Assembly: GCA_963810195.1 (NCBI GenBank)
Contig: CAWEMO010000002.1
Coordinates: 434,001 to 498,000 of the forward strand
Length of the DNA stretch: 64,000 bases
Origin: Chersky-840 sp963810195
GTDB taxonomy: Bacteria; Actinomycetota; Acidimicrobiia; Acidimicrobiales; UBA8190
Reading direction: 5' to 3'
Positions 55,439 to 64,000 of this stretch are shown piece by piece (the stretch's first letter is position 1; the number at the start of each line of letters is the position of its first letter). A model generated the notes under the pieces. It was not told where the DNA came from, did not search any database, and saw nothing but the letters and a program-made list of their open reading frames with translations. The position numbers and the translations under genes are program-made.

Positions 55439-55761
55439 TGGCCGGCGATGCCAAGACCGGCGATGCGGGCCTCACGCGCGAAGACGCCGCCTACGTGGCG
55501 CGTCTGGCCCGCATCGACCTGACCGACGACGAGCTGGACCTGTACGCGGTACAGCTCGCCGCGGTCATCGGCCACGCCGCAGAGCTCTCCGCGCTCGATA
55601 CCGAGGGCATCGAGCCCACCGCGCACCCCTTGCCGCTGCGCAACGTGACGCGCGCCGATGAGCCGTGCCCCTCGCTCGACCGGGACGAGGTGCTCGCCCA
55701 GGCGCCTGCCGTAGAGGACGGACGATTCCGGGTGCCGCCCATTCTCGGGGAGGCCCCGTGA
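55438..55761 (+). CDS. gatC: Glu-tRNA(Gln)/Asp-tRNA(Asn) amidotransferase subunit C
   Basis: 107 residues. Small subunit wrapping GatA/GatB: LTREDAAYVARLARIDLTDDEL, IGHAAELSALDTEGIEPTAH, and C-terminal EDGRFRVPPIL. Overlaps both the preceding hydrolase and gatA (GTGA). Confidence 0.93.
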   Translation: MAGDAKTGDAGLTREDAAYVARLARIDLTDDELDLYAVQLAAVIGHAAELSALDTEGIEPTAHPLPLRNVTRADEPCPSLDRDEVLAQAPAVEDGRFRVPPILGEAP

Positions 55762-57248
55762 CCGCGCCCGGCGACTCGGGCGTACCCGGCGCTCCCGGCG
55801 CCGGCCCGGCGCAGGAGCTCGCCCGCAGCGTGCGCTCCGGATCGGTCTCGGCGGGTGACGTCGTCGAGCGCTACCTCGGTGCCGTCGATGCGGTCGACGG
55901 GGAGCTGCACGCCTTCGTGACGGTGCTCCACGAGTCGGCGCGCCGCGAGGCAGCCGAGGTCGACCGGTTGGTGGCGGCCGGAGAGGACCCCGGCCCGCTG
56001 GCGGGCGTGCCCGTGGCGCTCAAGGACAATCTGTGCACGCGCGGCGTGCCCACCACGTGCTCGTCGCGGATCCTCGACGGCTGGCACCCCCCCTATGACG
56101 CCACGGTGGTGGGGCGCCTGCGGAGGGCCGGCGCCGTTGTCATCGGCAAGACCAATCTGGACGAGTTCGCCATGGGGTCCTCGACCGAGAACTCCGCCTT
56201 CGGTCCGACCCGAAACCCGCACGACCCCGCCCGGGTGCCCGGCGGCTCGTCGGGTGGCTCGGCGGCCGCCGTGGCGGCGGGGCTGGCCCCGTTGGCGCTC
56301 GGTTCGGACACGGGAGGCTCGATCCGCCAACCCGCCGCCCTGTGCGGCGTCGTGGGCATGAAGCCCACCTACGGGACCGTGTCGCGCTACGGGCTCGTGG
56401 CCTTTGCCAGCTCGCTCGACCAGATCGGTCCCATCACGACCACGGTGGCCGACAGCGCCCTGCTCTTCGACGTGATCGGCGGGCAGGACCCGTGCGATTC
56501 GACATGCCTCGACAGGCCCGCACCCCGCACCGTCTCGGCGCTCGGCGACGGGGTCGAAGGGTTGCGAATCGGCTTGGTCACCGAGCTGGTCGCCGGTGCG
56601 GACGATGCGGTGGGCACCCGTGTGCGCGAGGCCGCCGGCGTGTTGGAGGCGGGAGGGGCACGCGTCGAAGAGGTCTCGATCCCCGAGCTGCGCCACGGTT
56701 TGCCCGCGTACTACGTCCTCGCACCCGCCGAGGCGTCGTCGAACCTGTCGCGCTACGACGGTGTCCGCTACGGGCTGCGGGTCGAGGCGGACACGGCCGA
56801 GGCGATGAACGCGGCCACGCGCGCCGCTGGGTTCGGACCCGAGGTCAAGCGGCGGATCATGCTCGGCACCTACGCGCTCTCGGCGGGTTACTACGACGCG
56901 TACTACAGCCAGGCGCAGAAGGTCCGCACCCTCATCATCGGCGCACTGCTCGCCGCGTACCATCGATTCGACGCCCTCGTGGGAGCGACGACCCCGACCA
57001 CCGCATTCGCTCTCGGGGCGAAGGTCGGCGACCCGTGGGCGATGTACCTCTCCGACGTGTGCACGGTTCCGTCCAACCTGGCCGGACATCCCGCCATCAG
57101 CGTCCCGTTCGGCACCGACGACAGCGGCTTGCCGGTGGGGGTGCAGGTGCTGGCCCCTTCGCTCGGCGAGTCCGTCATGTTCCAGGTGGCGGCGGTGGTG
57201 GAACATGGCGCGCCGGTGATCGCCCCTCCCCGGATCCGTGCGGCATGA
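55758..57248 (+). CDS. gatA: Glu-tRNA(Gln)/Asp-tRNA(Asn) amidotransferase subunit A
   Basis: Amidase subunit releasing ammonia from glutamine for transamidation of misacylated tRNAs. GTG 55758 overlapping gatC; 496 residues. The Ser-cisSer-Lys triad is visible: Lys in PVALKDNLCTRG, cis-Ser in GGSSGGSAAAVAAG, nucleophile Ser in LGSDTGGSIRQPAAL. Full length. Implies that tRNA-Gln (and perhaps tRNA-Asn) is charged indirectly in this organism. Confidence 0.95.
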   Translation: MTAPGDSGVPGAPGAGPAQELARSVRSGSVSAGDVVERYLGAVDAVDGELHAFVTVLHESARREAAEVDRLVAAGEDPGPLAGVPVALKDNLCTRGVPTTCSSRILDGWHPPYDATVVGRLRRAGAVVIGKTNLDEFAMGSSTENSAFGPTRNPHDPARVPGGSSGGSAAAVAAGLAPLALGSDTGGSIRQPAALCGVVGMKPTYGTVSRYGLVAFASSLDQIGPITTTVADSALLFDVIGGQDPCDSTCLDRPAPRTVSALGDGVEGLRIGLVTELVAGADDAVGTRVREAAGVLEAGGARVEEVSIPELRHGLPAYYVLAPAEASSNLSRYDGVRYGLRVEADTAEAMNAATRAAGFGPEVKRRIMLGTYALSAGYYDAYYSQAQKVRTLIIGALLAAYHRFDALVGATTPTTAFALGAKVGDPWAMYLSDVCTVPSNLAGHPAISVPFGTDDSGLPVGVQVLAPSLGESVMFQVAAVVEHGAPVIAPPRIRAA

Positions 57249-58697
57249 GCGCACACGACCGGGGGCACCAGGGATGGGAGCCGGTCATCGGTCTCGAGGT
57301 CCATTGCGAGCTCAAGACCGAGACCAAGCTCTTCTGCGGCTGCCGGAACGCCTTCGGCGATGAGCCCAACACCAACGTGTGCCCCGTGTGCCTCGGCCTT
57401 CCGGGTTCGCTCCCCGTGCTCAACGTGCGCGCCGTCGAGTACGCCATGCGGATCGGGCTGGCTCTGCACTGCGAGGTGCGGCCGTCGCTGTTCCACCGGA
57501 AGAACTACTTCTACCCCGACATGCCCAAGGACTATCAGGTCAGCCAATACGACGCCCCCATCAACGTGAACGGGTGGCTCGAGTTGCCCGACGGCAGCCG
57601 GGTGCGGATCGAGCGGGCCCACATGGAGGAGGACACCGGAAAGACGTCCCATATCGGGGGAGGCGGGCGCATCCACGACGCGGACCACGCTCTCGTGGAC
57701 TACAACCGGGCCGGGGTACCGCTCGTCGAGATCGTCTCCGCGCCCGACATCCGGTCCTCTGCCCAGGCCCGCCTGTATGCCTCGGAGCTCCGGGGGATCC
57801 TCGTCGCCACCGGTGCTTCGGACGGTCGCATGGAGGAAGGGTCCCTGCGGGTCGACGCCAACGTGTCGGTGCGACCCGCCGGGACCGACGAGCTCGGCAC
57901 GCGCTGTGAGATCAAGAACCTGAACTCGCTGCGGTCGCTCGGGAGGGCGATCGAGTACGAGATCGAGCGGCAGGTGGGACTGCTGGAATCCGGGGACAAG
58001 GTCGCCCAGCAGACGCGGCACTGGAACGAGGACCAGGGTGTCACGGTCGCCCTGCGCTCCAAGGAAGAGGCCTTCGACTACCGCTACTTTCCCGAGCCCG
58101 ATCTCGTGCCGGTCGTGCCCGACGCCGGCTGGCAGTCCGAGGTGGCTGCGTCGATCGGGCCCATGCCCGCCGAGCGTCGAGAGAGGCTCGCATCGCTGTC
58201 CGGGCCCGAGCCGCCCACGCGTCGCGCGCGCCGATCAGATTGCCACGGTCGTCGAGCACGGGCTCGACGGTCTCGTCTCCGCGGCCGCCGACGCGGGTGT
58301 CGACGTCGGGCTGGCGCTGGCACGCACGGCCAACGAGGCCTCCGCCGATCCCGATGCGGCGCGCCGGCTCGACGTGTCCGGGTTCATCGGGCTGCTTCGC
58401 ATGGAGCAGGACCGCAAGCTGAGCCCGACGCAGGCCAAGACCGTCCTGGCCGACATGCTCGAGAACGGGGGCGATCCCGCCGAGATCGCCAGGCGCCGCG
58501 GATTCGAGGCCCTCGACTCGGGTTCGCTGGCTGCCGTGGTGGCGGAGGTCGTCGCCGCCCATCCCGACGAGTGGCAGCGGTACACCGGCGGTGAGGACAA
58601 GCTCGTCGGTTTCTTCACCGGGCACGTCATGCGGGCCACGAGCAACCGGGCCAACGGCAAGGACGTCGCCGCCGAGCTCCGCCGCCTGCGCGGCTGA
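57245..58697 (+). CDS. gatB: Glu-tRNA(Gln)/Asp-tRNA(Asn) amidotransferase subunit B, with a +1 frameshift
   Basis: tRNA-binding kinase-like subunit. ATG 57245 overlapping gatA. VIGLEVHCELKT, CGCRNAFGDEPNTNVCPVCLGLPG (zinc-site cysteines), GRIHDADHALVDYNRAGVPL, ANVSVRP and DYRYFPEPDL. After LSGPEP the frame breaks in gcgtcgcgcgcgccgatc (58205-58230); the tail (DQIATVVEHGLDGL ... YTGGEDKLVGFFTGHVMRAT) continues in the next frame to 58697. Removing one base gives about 483 residues, a normal GatB. Unshifted, it would lose the C-terminal tRNA-binding YqeY-like domain. Confidence 0.9.
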
Positions 58698-58752
58698 CGA
58701 TCGAGCCGGGGGCCTCGCCTCGCATCCCGCCGGGACGGTGCCGCGGGGACGC

Positions 58753-58774
58753 GGGGACCGTGCGGGTGGTCCCC
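58753..58774 (+). terminator. Hairpin after gatB
   Basis: GGGGACC (58753-58759) and GGTCCCC (58768-58774) form a 7-bp stem with an 8-nt loop, 55 bp after the gatB stop. No T-run follows, as in many actinobacterial terminators. The rest of 58698-59060 holds no clear gene; the only small frame with a ribosome site is 58957-59004. Confidence 0.4.
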
Positions 58775-59060
58775 ACGACCCCGCTGCCACCCCCTTCGGG
58801 TGACTCACCTCAGGAGGGGATTTGGGGAGTCCCGGGAAGTCACCCGAGTGCTCTGTACCCGGTCAGCTCTTCCGCCAATCCCGACGTCGTCGAGCCTTCC
58901 GAGCCCGAGGAGGCGGCTCCCGTGGGGCGTAGGCACGACGCACGAAAGGTGGCTGCATGTCTGAGCTCGAGTCCGACCATCGACGGAATTTGATGTTTTC
59001 TTAGCGGGCGCTGCGAACGATCCACCGTGCGAGGACCGTAGACTGTTGGGCAGAGTCATC

Positions 59061-59282
59061 ATGCAGAGCCTTCTTCCCATCCTGGTCCTTGCCGGTCTCG
59101 GCCTGGTTATCTGGGCGATTGTCGATGTGGCAAGAAGGCCACCCGGCGTGTTGTCTTCGCGGGCCAGGGCCGGCTGGATCGCGGGGCTCGTCTTGGGAAG
59201 CCTCCTGTTTGGCGTCGTCGGCCTGATCGTGGCCGTCGTCTACCTGGTTGCCGTTCGACCTCGGTTGACGAGATTCACGTAG
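59061..59282 (+). CDS. Small two-helix membrane protein, PLDc_N-like
   Basis: 73 residues from ATG 59061 (a TTG at 59046 would add 5). Helix 1 LLPILVLAGLGLVIWAIVDV, a charged loop RRPPGVLSSRARAGW, and helix 2 GLVLGSLLFGVVGLIVAVVYLVA. The pattern matches the phospholipase D-nuclease N-terminal (PLDc_N) two-helix module common as a stand-alone actinobacterial membrane protein. A -10-like TAGACT lies at 59038-59043. Role unknown. Confidence 0.6.
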   Translation: MQSLLPILVLAGLGLVIWAIVDVARRPPGVLSSRARAGWIAGLVLGSLLFGVVGLIVAVVYLVAVRPRLTRFT

Positions 59283-59408
59283 TCCCCGTCAGACTCACGA
59301 GCCCATGCTGGTCGTTGACCCGAGCGCGTCCCCCGCACCGCGGCGCGGCACAGCCGACCCGCGCCGTAGCCTGAGTGCCATGAGAGTGCGACAGTCGGGA
59401 TCGGGAAC

Positions 59409-60230
59409 GTGACACCGGGGGTCTCCGGGCGCCCCGACGTGGTGTGGCGGCTCCGGCGTGCGCCGTTGGCACGGGCGGCGATCGGCTGGGTGGCGCGGAT
59501 CTGCGTGGGGATGCTGGCGGTCGTGGCCGTCATCACGCTGCTGTTCGTGTGGGCCTTCGGCCATCCGCTGGCGTGGAGTGTGATCGGCTGCCTTTTCGCC
59601 GTGCTTCCCCTCGTCGGCCTCGTGCTCTCGTTCGGTGTCGGTCTGCGCGCCGCGGTCGCCGCCGGACCAGGCCGGATCGCGGTCCGGTTCCTCGGACGAT
59701 GGCGTGTCATAGACCTCGGACAGGTACGTGTGGTCCGACTCGCGGACCACCGGCCGTTTCCCGGCTTCGGAGGCTTGGGGGGAGTCGTGGGATTCGGGGG
59801 GGCCGGCGGACCCGGCGGACCCGGCGGGCCGGGTGCCTTCGGCGGGATCGGCGGCTTGCGCGGACCCGGCCAACTCGGGAGACCCGGCGGCCCCGGCCAT
59901 ACGAGCTCCAGGAGCGCAGGGACGGGCGGTCGGACCCTCGTGTTCGAGGACGCCCATGGCGGGCGTGTGGAGATCGGGGTCGACGCCCTCGATGCCGGGC
60001 TCGCCGCGGTGGTGCGCGAGGGCCTGGCTCCGGACGCCGACATCGATCCGGACGCAGCCCGTGCGCTGGGCCGGGCGCCTGACACCGCCGCCGACACCGA
60101 CACGCGTGCATCGGATCGAGGGTCGGACCCCGACGCGGCGGGTGCTCCGGGCGCCGTGTCGGGTCCGGAGGCTGCGGGGCAAGAGTCCGACGCGGGCACG
60201 GCGGAACCGGGGCTCGGCCACCGGCCCTAA
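59409..60230 (+). CDS. Membrane protein with Gly-rich collagen-like segment
   Basis: 273 residues. Two N-terminal membrane helices (about 30-50 and 55-82) are followed by a PH-like beta segment (RIAVRFLGRWRVIDLGQVRVVRLADHRPF). Residues about 118-165 are a Gly-Pro-rich stretch (FGGAGGPGGPGGPGAFGG) resembling collagen triplets. The strand resumes (RTLVFEDAHGGRVEIGVDAL), and the tail is Asp/Ala/Gly-rich. The Gly run looks like an insertion into a small PH-like domain. Start: GTG 59409. 12 nt to the ilvD ATG suggests co-transcription. Function unknown. Confidence 0.6.
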   Translation: MTPGVSGRPDVVWRLRRAPLARAAIGWVARICVGMLAVVAVITLLFVWAFGHPLAWSVIGCLFAVLPLVGLVLSFGVGLRAAVAAGPGRIAVRFLGRWRVIDLGQVRVVRLADHRPFPGFGGLGGVVGFGGAGGPGGPGGPGAFGGIGGLRGPGQLGRPGGPGHTSSRSAGTGGRTLVFEDAHGGRVEIGVDALDAGLAAVVREGLAPDADIDPDAARALGRAPDTAADTDTRASDRGSDPDAAGAPGAVSGPEAAGQESDAGTAEPGLGHRP

Positions 60231-60241
60231 CCTTGGCCCCC

Positions 60242-62018
60242 ATGGCCCCCGACGATCCCGCTGGCGCAGCAGAGACCGACTCCACCGACTCCACCGGCAG
60301 GACCGCCGGGCTCGCAGCGGCACCGAGGCCGCACGGCATGAAGATCCGCAGCTACGACGTCACCGACGGCCCCACCCGCGCTCCGGCCCGGGCGATGCTG
60401 CGCGCCATCGGCATGACCGACGACGACTGGAACAAGCCCCAGGTGGGTGTGGCCTCGTCGTGGAACGAGGTCACACCGTGCAACATGCCGCTCGACCGGC
60501 TGGCCAAGCGCTCCAAGGACGGCGTGCTCGACGGCGGCGGGTTCCCGGTGGAGTTCGTCACCATCGCCGTGTCCGACGGGATCTCCATGGGCCACGAGGG
60601 CATGCGCGCCTCGCTCGTGTCGAGAGAGGTCATCGCCGATTCCATCGAGACCGTCATGCACGCGGAACGCTTCGACGCTCTCCTTACCTTCGCCGGGTGC
60701 GACAAGTCGCTCCCCGGCATGCTCATGGCCGCCGCCCGCCTGAACCTGCCGGCCGTCTTCCTCTACGGCGGGTCGATCCTCCCCGGGAAGATCCCCGGCC
60801 GCCCCGACGACCAGCTCCTCGACATCGTGAGCGTCTTCGAGGCGGTGGGCGCCAACGCGGCGGGCTCGCTCTCCGACGAGGAGCTCTCCCTCATCGAGCA
60901 TCACGCCTGCCCCACGGAGGGCTCGTGCGCAGGCATGTTCACCGCCAACACCATGTCGTCGGTGGCCGAGGCCATCGGCATGTGCCTGCCGGGCTCGGCA
61001 TCACCCTCGGCGATCGACCCCCGCCGCCAGGACTTCGCCTACGAGTCCGGCCGCGCCGTCATCGAGCTGCTCGCCCGCGACATCCGGCCCCGGGACATCA
61101 TGACCAAGCAGGCCTTCGAGAACGCCATCGCCGTGGTGATGGCGCTCGGTGGTTCGACCAACGCCGTGCTGCACCTCCTCGCCATCGCCAACGAGGCGCG
61201 CGTCGAGCTCTCTCTCGACGACTTCAACGAGGTGGCTGCCCGCGTGCCGCACATCGCCGACACCAAGCCCCACGGCAAGTACCACATGGTGGACGTGGAC
61301 AGGGTGGGCGGCGTCCCCATGGTCATGCGGGAGCTGCTCGAAGCCGGCCTCCTGCACGGGGACTGCCTCACGGTGACCGGTGCCAGCGTTGCCGAGAACC
61401 TCGCCGCGCTCGACCCGCCCCCTCCCGACGGGGAGGTGGTGCACCCGCTCTCCGCGCCGATCCACGCCGGAGGCGGCATCGCCGTGCTGCGCGGATCGAT
61501 GGCCCCCAACGGCGGCGTGGTCAAGGTGGCGGGCATCGACTCGGCCGCGCTTCGAGGGCACGGCCCGGGTGTTCGACGGCGAGCAGGACGCGCTCGACGC
61601 CATCCTGGCCGGGACGATCGAGCCCGGCACCGTCGTGGTCATCCGCTACGAGGGGCCCAAGGGCGGTCCCGGCATGCGGGAGATGCTGGCCGTGACCGGC
61701 GCCATGAAGGGGGCAGGTCGCGGGGGCGACTGCGCGCTCGTGACCGACGGCCGGTTCTCGGGCGGCACCCACGGGTTCTGCGTCGGCCACGTCGCCCCGG
61801 AGGCCGTCGACGGCGGGCCCATCGCCTTCGCGGCCGACGGCGACCGCATCGTGATCGACGTCACCGCCAAGCGCCTCGACCTCGTCGTCGACGACGCCGA
61901 GCTGGCACGCCGGCGCGGCCAGTGGAAGCTGCCCGAGCCGCGCTACACGAGCGGGGTCCTGGCCAAGTACGCGCGCCTGGTGACCGGGGCCGAGCGGGGG
62001 GCCGTCACCGAGCCCTGA
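60242..62018 (+). CDS. ilvD: Dihydroxy-acid dehydratase, interrupted by a +1 frameshift
   Basis: Fe-S dehydratase of branched-chain amino acid synthesis, third step. ATG 60242. Cluster cysteines in VTPCNMPLDRL, LTFAGCDKSLPGML and HACPTEGSCAGMFTANTM; ALGGSTNAVLHLLA. The frame breaks at 61545/61546 (tcggccgcgcttc): the end (RFEGTARVFDGEQDAL, YEGPKGGPGMREML, TDGRFSGGTHGFCVGHVAPEA) continues in the next frame to 62018. Removing one C gives about 591 residues. The unshifted protein would lack the C-terminal domain carrying the catalytic Ser in DGRFSGGTHG. It functions with ilvB at the window end. Confidence 0.91.
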
Positions 62019-62093
62019 GCGCGACGGGCGCCTGCGGGTCCTGACCCGGGTCGAGAACGGCGGGGCCGCAGCGGCACCGGTGCCACGGGCGCG

Positions 62094-62891
62094 TCAAGTG
62101 CGCGTCGCCCGCCAGCAGCTCGTCACGTAGGGCACGACGATGCGGCCCCTCCCCGCCACCGCCGGGTGGCTGGCGATGAAGTCGCCCACCCGGGCCAGCA
62201 CGGCCGAGCGCTCCTCGTCCGGCAGGACCTGCACATGGCTGCGGGTGGCGACCAGGTCCACGATGTCGGTGGGCGCCAGCTCCTGGGACCACCGGAAGTC
62301 GCGGGCCGCGACGGCGGTGAACGGCGCCCGGGGCGGGAGCGTCACGTTGGCGGCATGGCGGTGGGCGTCCTCCCCGCCGAACACCGACCCCAGCTCCGCC
62401 ATCCACGCGACCCGCTCGTCGCGCAGGTTCCACAGGAGCCCGAAGGTCCCGCCGGGCCGCAGCACCCGGGCCACCTCGGCGGTGGCGGCGGCGAGCTCCA
62501 CCCAGTGCCACATCTGGGCGCCCACGACCACGTCGACGGACCCGTCCTCGACGGGGAGGCCCTCGGCGCTCCCGGCCCGCACGTCGGCGCGGGGAACCCG
62601 TTCCTCGAGCACGGCCCGCATGTGGGGGTCGGGCTCCACCGCCACGACGTCGAGGCCCCGGGCCACGAGGTCCCTCGTGAGCGCCCCCGTCCCGGCCCCG
62701 AGGTCCAGCACCTTCCGGCGCGGCATGGCGTCGGCGTGGCGCGGCGCGCCGGCGCCCCCGAGTCCTGATGCCGGTCCCGACGCCTCGAGCAACCATGACA
62801 CGCCGTCGGGCGGGTACCCGGGGCGGACGCGGTCATAGGTCGTGGCCACGGGCCCGAAGGACCGGGCGCGCCGGGCGGTGAGCTCGTCCAT
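62094..62891 (-). CDS. Class I SAM-dependent methyltransferase (Methyltransferase_11-like)
   Basis: 265 residues with ATG at 62891 (MDELTARRARSFGPVATTYD, the usual start of this group). SAM motif VLDLGAGTGALTRDLVARG, acidic VVAVEPDP, AEGLPVEDGSVDVVVGAQMWHWV, VARVLRPGGTFGLLWNLRD. Similar proteins are annotated as trans-aconitate/ubiquinone-type methyltransferases; substrate unknown. The frame is open upstream to 63101, but that part overlaps the ilvB leader on the other strand and has no homology. Confidence 0.82.
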   Translation of the reverse strand: MDELTARRARSFGPVATTYDRVRPGYPPDGVSWLLEASGPASGLGGAGAPRHADAMPRRKVLDLGAGTGALTRDLVARGLDVVAVEPDPHMRAVLEERVPRADVRAGSAEGLPVEDGSVDVVVGAQMWHWVELAAATAEVARVLRPGGTFGLLWNLRDERVAWMAELGSVFGGEDAHRHAANVTLPPRAPFTAVAARDFRWSQELAPTDIVDLVATRSHVQVLPDEERSAVLARVGDFIASHPAVAGRGRIVVPYVTSCWRATRT

Positions 62892-62987
62892 GGTGCACAA
62901 CCCTAGGGGGGTGCGCCGCAGGTGCCCATTCCGGAATCCGGGGGAGGGGTTGCCGCGCCCCTCCGCGCGTGCGAGACTGTACGGACC

Positions 62988-63038
62988 ATGAACGGAGCAC
63001 TGCTGACGACCGACCGCCTTCTCGTAGTTCTCCGGTAG
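62988..63038 (+). CDS. ilvB leader peptide
   Basis: 16-codon frame MNGALLTTDRLLVVLR, with five Leu and two Val, seven of 16 residues being branched-chain amino acids (LL, LLVVL). It ends just before a set of hairpins including a strong terminator, 254 nt upstream of ilvB. This is the classic layout of ribosome-mediated attenuation by Leu/Val supply. A -10-like gagact at 62973-62978 would start transcription at or just before the ATG, so the leader may be leaderless. Confidence 0.85.
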   Translation: MNGALLTTDRLLVVLR

Positions 63039-63069
63039 CGCACGTCGCCGCGACAGCGGTTCCGTGCGC
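63038..63069 (+). promoter_or_regulatory. Pause-type stem after the ilvB leader peptide
   Basis: GCGCACG (63038-63044) pairs with CGTGCGC (63063-63069), starting on the last base of the leader stop codon; an inner CCGC-gaca-GCGG stem is possible. This occupies the place of the 1:2 pause hairpin of an attenuator. The competing antiterminator is not clear to me. Confidence 0.5.
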
Positions 63070-63073
63070 CTTG

Positions 63074-63104
63074 CGACCTCCCCGACGGGAGGTCGTTTCA
63101 TTTT
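63074..63104 (+). terminator. ilvB attenuator terminator
   Basis: CGACCTCCC (63074-63082) pairs with GGGAGGTCG (63087-63095): a 9-bp perfect stem, extendable by a G-T pair, with a 4-nt loop, followed at once by tttcatttt. It is a strong intrinsic terminator placed between the leader peptide and ilvB. When leucyl- or valyl-tRNA is scarce, ribosome stalling in the leader should prevent it from folding. Confidence 0.85.
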
Positions 63105-63291
63105 CCGGGCACGGACCCGCCGACGCTCCGACGAGCCGAGCCCGCCGAACCCGACCGACCACCGACGCAGGCACTTTCACCGACCAGCCACCGAACCACG
63201 AGGCCCCCACCCCCATGAGACCCCCCACGAAGCACCCCACCAGCCACGCCAGACCCCCCACGACCCACCGGACAGACAGGACGGGAACACC

Positions 63292-64000
63292 ATGCGACTG
63301 ACAGGGGCCCAGGCCCTCATCAAGAGCCTCGAGATGCAGCACGTGGAGGTCATCTTCGGCCTTCCCGGGGGCGCCATCCTGCCCGTGTACGACCCCATCC
63401 TCGACTCGTCGATCCGCCACGTGCTGGTGCGCCACGAGCAGGGGGCGGGGCACATGGCCGAGGGGTACGCGCACGTGACGGGCCGGCCCGGCGTGGCCAT
63501 GGTCACGAGCGGGCCCGGCGCCACCAACATCGTGACCCCGCTCGCCGACGCCATGATGGACTCGATCCCCATGGTCGTGATCACGGGGCAGGTCCCCACC
63601 ACGGCCATCGGCACCGACGCCTTCCAGGAGTGCCCCATCACCGGCGTCACCATGGACGTGACCAAGCACAACTGGCTCGTCACCGACGCCCAGGATCTGC
63701 CGATGGTGATCGCCGAGGCCTTCCACGTCGCTACCACCGGCCGCCCCGGCCCGGTGCTCGTCGACGTCCCCAAGGACGTCTCCAACGCCCTGATGGACTG
63801 GTACTGGCCCGCCGGGATCGACGAGCTCGACCTCCCCGGCTACAAGCCGCAGACCGAGGGGGACCCCGCGCTCGTCCGCCAGGCCGCCGAGCTGGTCCTG
63901 GGCGCGGCACGCCCGGTCATCTACGCCGGGGGCGGGATCTTGAAGGCGCGGGCCGCCGCCGCGCTGCGCGAGCTGGCGGAGCGCACCGGCATCCCCGTCG
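63292..64000 (+). CDS. ilvB: Acetolactate synthase large subunit (3' end beyond window)
   Basis: ThDP enzyme catalysing the first common step of Val/Leu/Ile synthesis. ATG 63292 after a weak ribosome site; 236 codons are visible. N-terminal domain: TGAQALIKSLEMQHVEVIFG, LPGGAILPVYD, catalytic Glu in RHEQGAGHMAEGYAHVTGRPG, TSGPGATN, VITGQVPTTAIGTDAFQE and GRPGPVLVDVPKDV. ilvN and ilvC would be expected downstream, off the window. The 63105-63291 stretch after the attenuator is C/A-rich, unstructured leader. Confidence 0.95.
   Translation, partial: MRLTGAQALIKSLEMQHVEVIFGLPGGAILPVYDPILDSSIRHVLVRHEQGAGHMAEGYAHVTGRPGVAMVTSGPGATNIVTPLADAMMDSIPMVVITGQVPTTAIGTDAFQECPITGVTMDVTKHNWLVTDAQDLPMVIAEAFHVATTGRPGPVLVDVPKDVSNALMDWYWPAGIDELDLPGYKPQTEGDPALVRQAAELVLGAARPVIYAGGGILKARAAAALRELAERTGIPV

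Noticed and set aside
58698..59060. Possible c-di-AMP (ydaO) riboswitch or other structured RNA in the gap after gatB
   Set aside because: Only one simple hairpin and scattered GC-rich complementarity were found; no conserved riboswitch core.
62892..63101. Upstream extension of the minus-strand methyltransferase to an ATG at 63101
   Set aside because: The extra 70 residues overlap the ilvB leader peptide and attenuator on the other strand and lack methyltransferase homology; MDELTARRA at 62891 is the natural start.

Overview
The window is very GC-rich and reads as chromosomal DNA from a high-GC actinobacterium. The backbone follows the mycobacterial order argS-lysA-hom-thrC-(thrB)-rho-rpmE-prfA-prmC-ywlC-...-wecA-atp operon-...-murA. 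FurA is present, MurA carries the mycobacterial-type Asp in place of the catalytic Cys, the phosphofructokinase looks PPi-dependent, and glyA and rpiB sit inside the rho/atp block. I favour a deep-branching actinobacterium such as class Acidimicrobiia; this is inferred from gene content and order, not from a phylogeny.

Layout. 1-4.1 kb, mostly minus strand: furA with a leaderless-looking promoter, a PHB-depolymerase-like lipoprotein, a beta-propeller/polysaccharide-deacetylase gene pair and tRNA-Arg(CCG). 4.3-10 kb: argS, lysA, hom, thrC (aspartate-family amino acids; thrB is absent from its usual place). 10.3-20.5 kb: rho, rpmE, prfA, prmC, a Sua5/YwlC gene, a SnoaL-like protein, a minus-strand thiolase-like protein, rpiB, glyA and wecA. 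20.8-28.7 kb: two small AtpI/AtpZ-type genes and atpBEFHAGDC. 28.7-30.5 kb, minus: a methyltransferase and glpX. 30.6-35.7 kb: a B12-dependent acyl-CoA mutase large subunit (isobutyryl-CoA-mutase-like), murA, meaB and an enoyl-CoA hydratase. 35.8-41 kb: treS, a maltokinase-like gene, PPi-type pfkA, and galT on the minus strand. 41.3-48.5 kb: a membrane protein, cysteine desulfurase-mnmA (tRNA thiolation), ligA and a PASTA Ser/Thr kinase. 48.5-55.4 kb is more accessory: a Cys/His-rich small protein, a solitary D12-class adenine methylase, an SDR, an MFS transporter, a complete IS630-family element, an SCP2-domain protein and an alpha/beta hydrolase. 55.4-58.7 kb: gatCAB. 58.7-64 kb: two small membrane proteins, ilvD, a methyltransferase, and ilvB (cut by the window end) behind a Leu/Val leader peptide and attenuator.

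Most of the window is housekeeping. The strongest unusual signals are: (1) six conserved enzymes (lysA, hom, enoyl-CoA hydratase, cysteine desulfurase, gatB, ilvD) each interrupted by one +1 frameshift, four of them in CGCG/GCGC-rich contexts; (2) an ATP synthase delta subunit whose N-terminal OSCP domain is duplicated; (3) an acyl-CoA mutase with both residues that mark isobutyryl- rather than methylmalonyl-CoA mutase; (4) a classical branched-chain attenuator before ilvB; (5) repeated short tandem duplications at gene 3' ends, several running across the stop codon; (6) an IS630 insertion exactly in the stop codon of the SCP2 gene, which regenerates that stop. I found no CRISPR array, rRNA, prophage or defence island.
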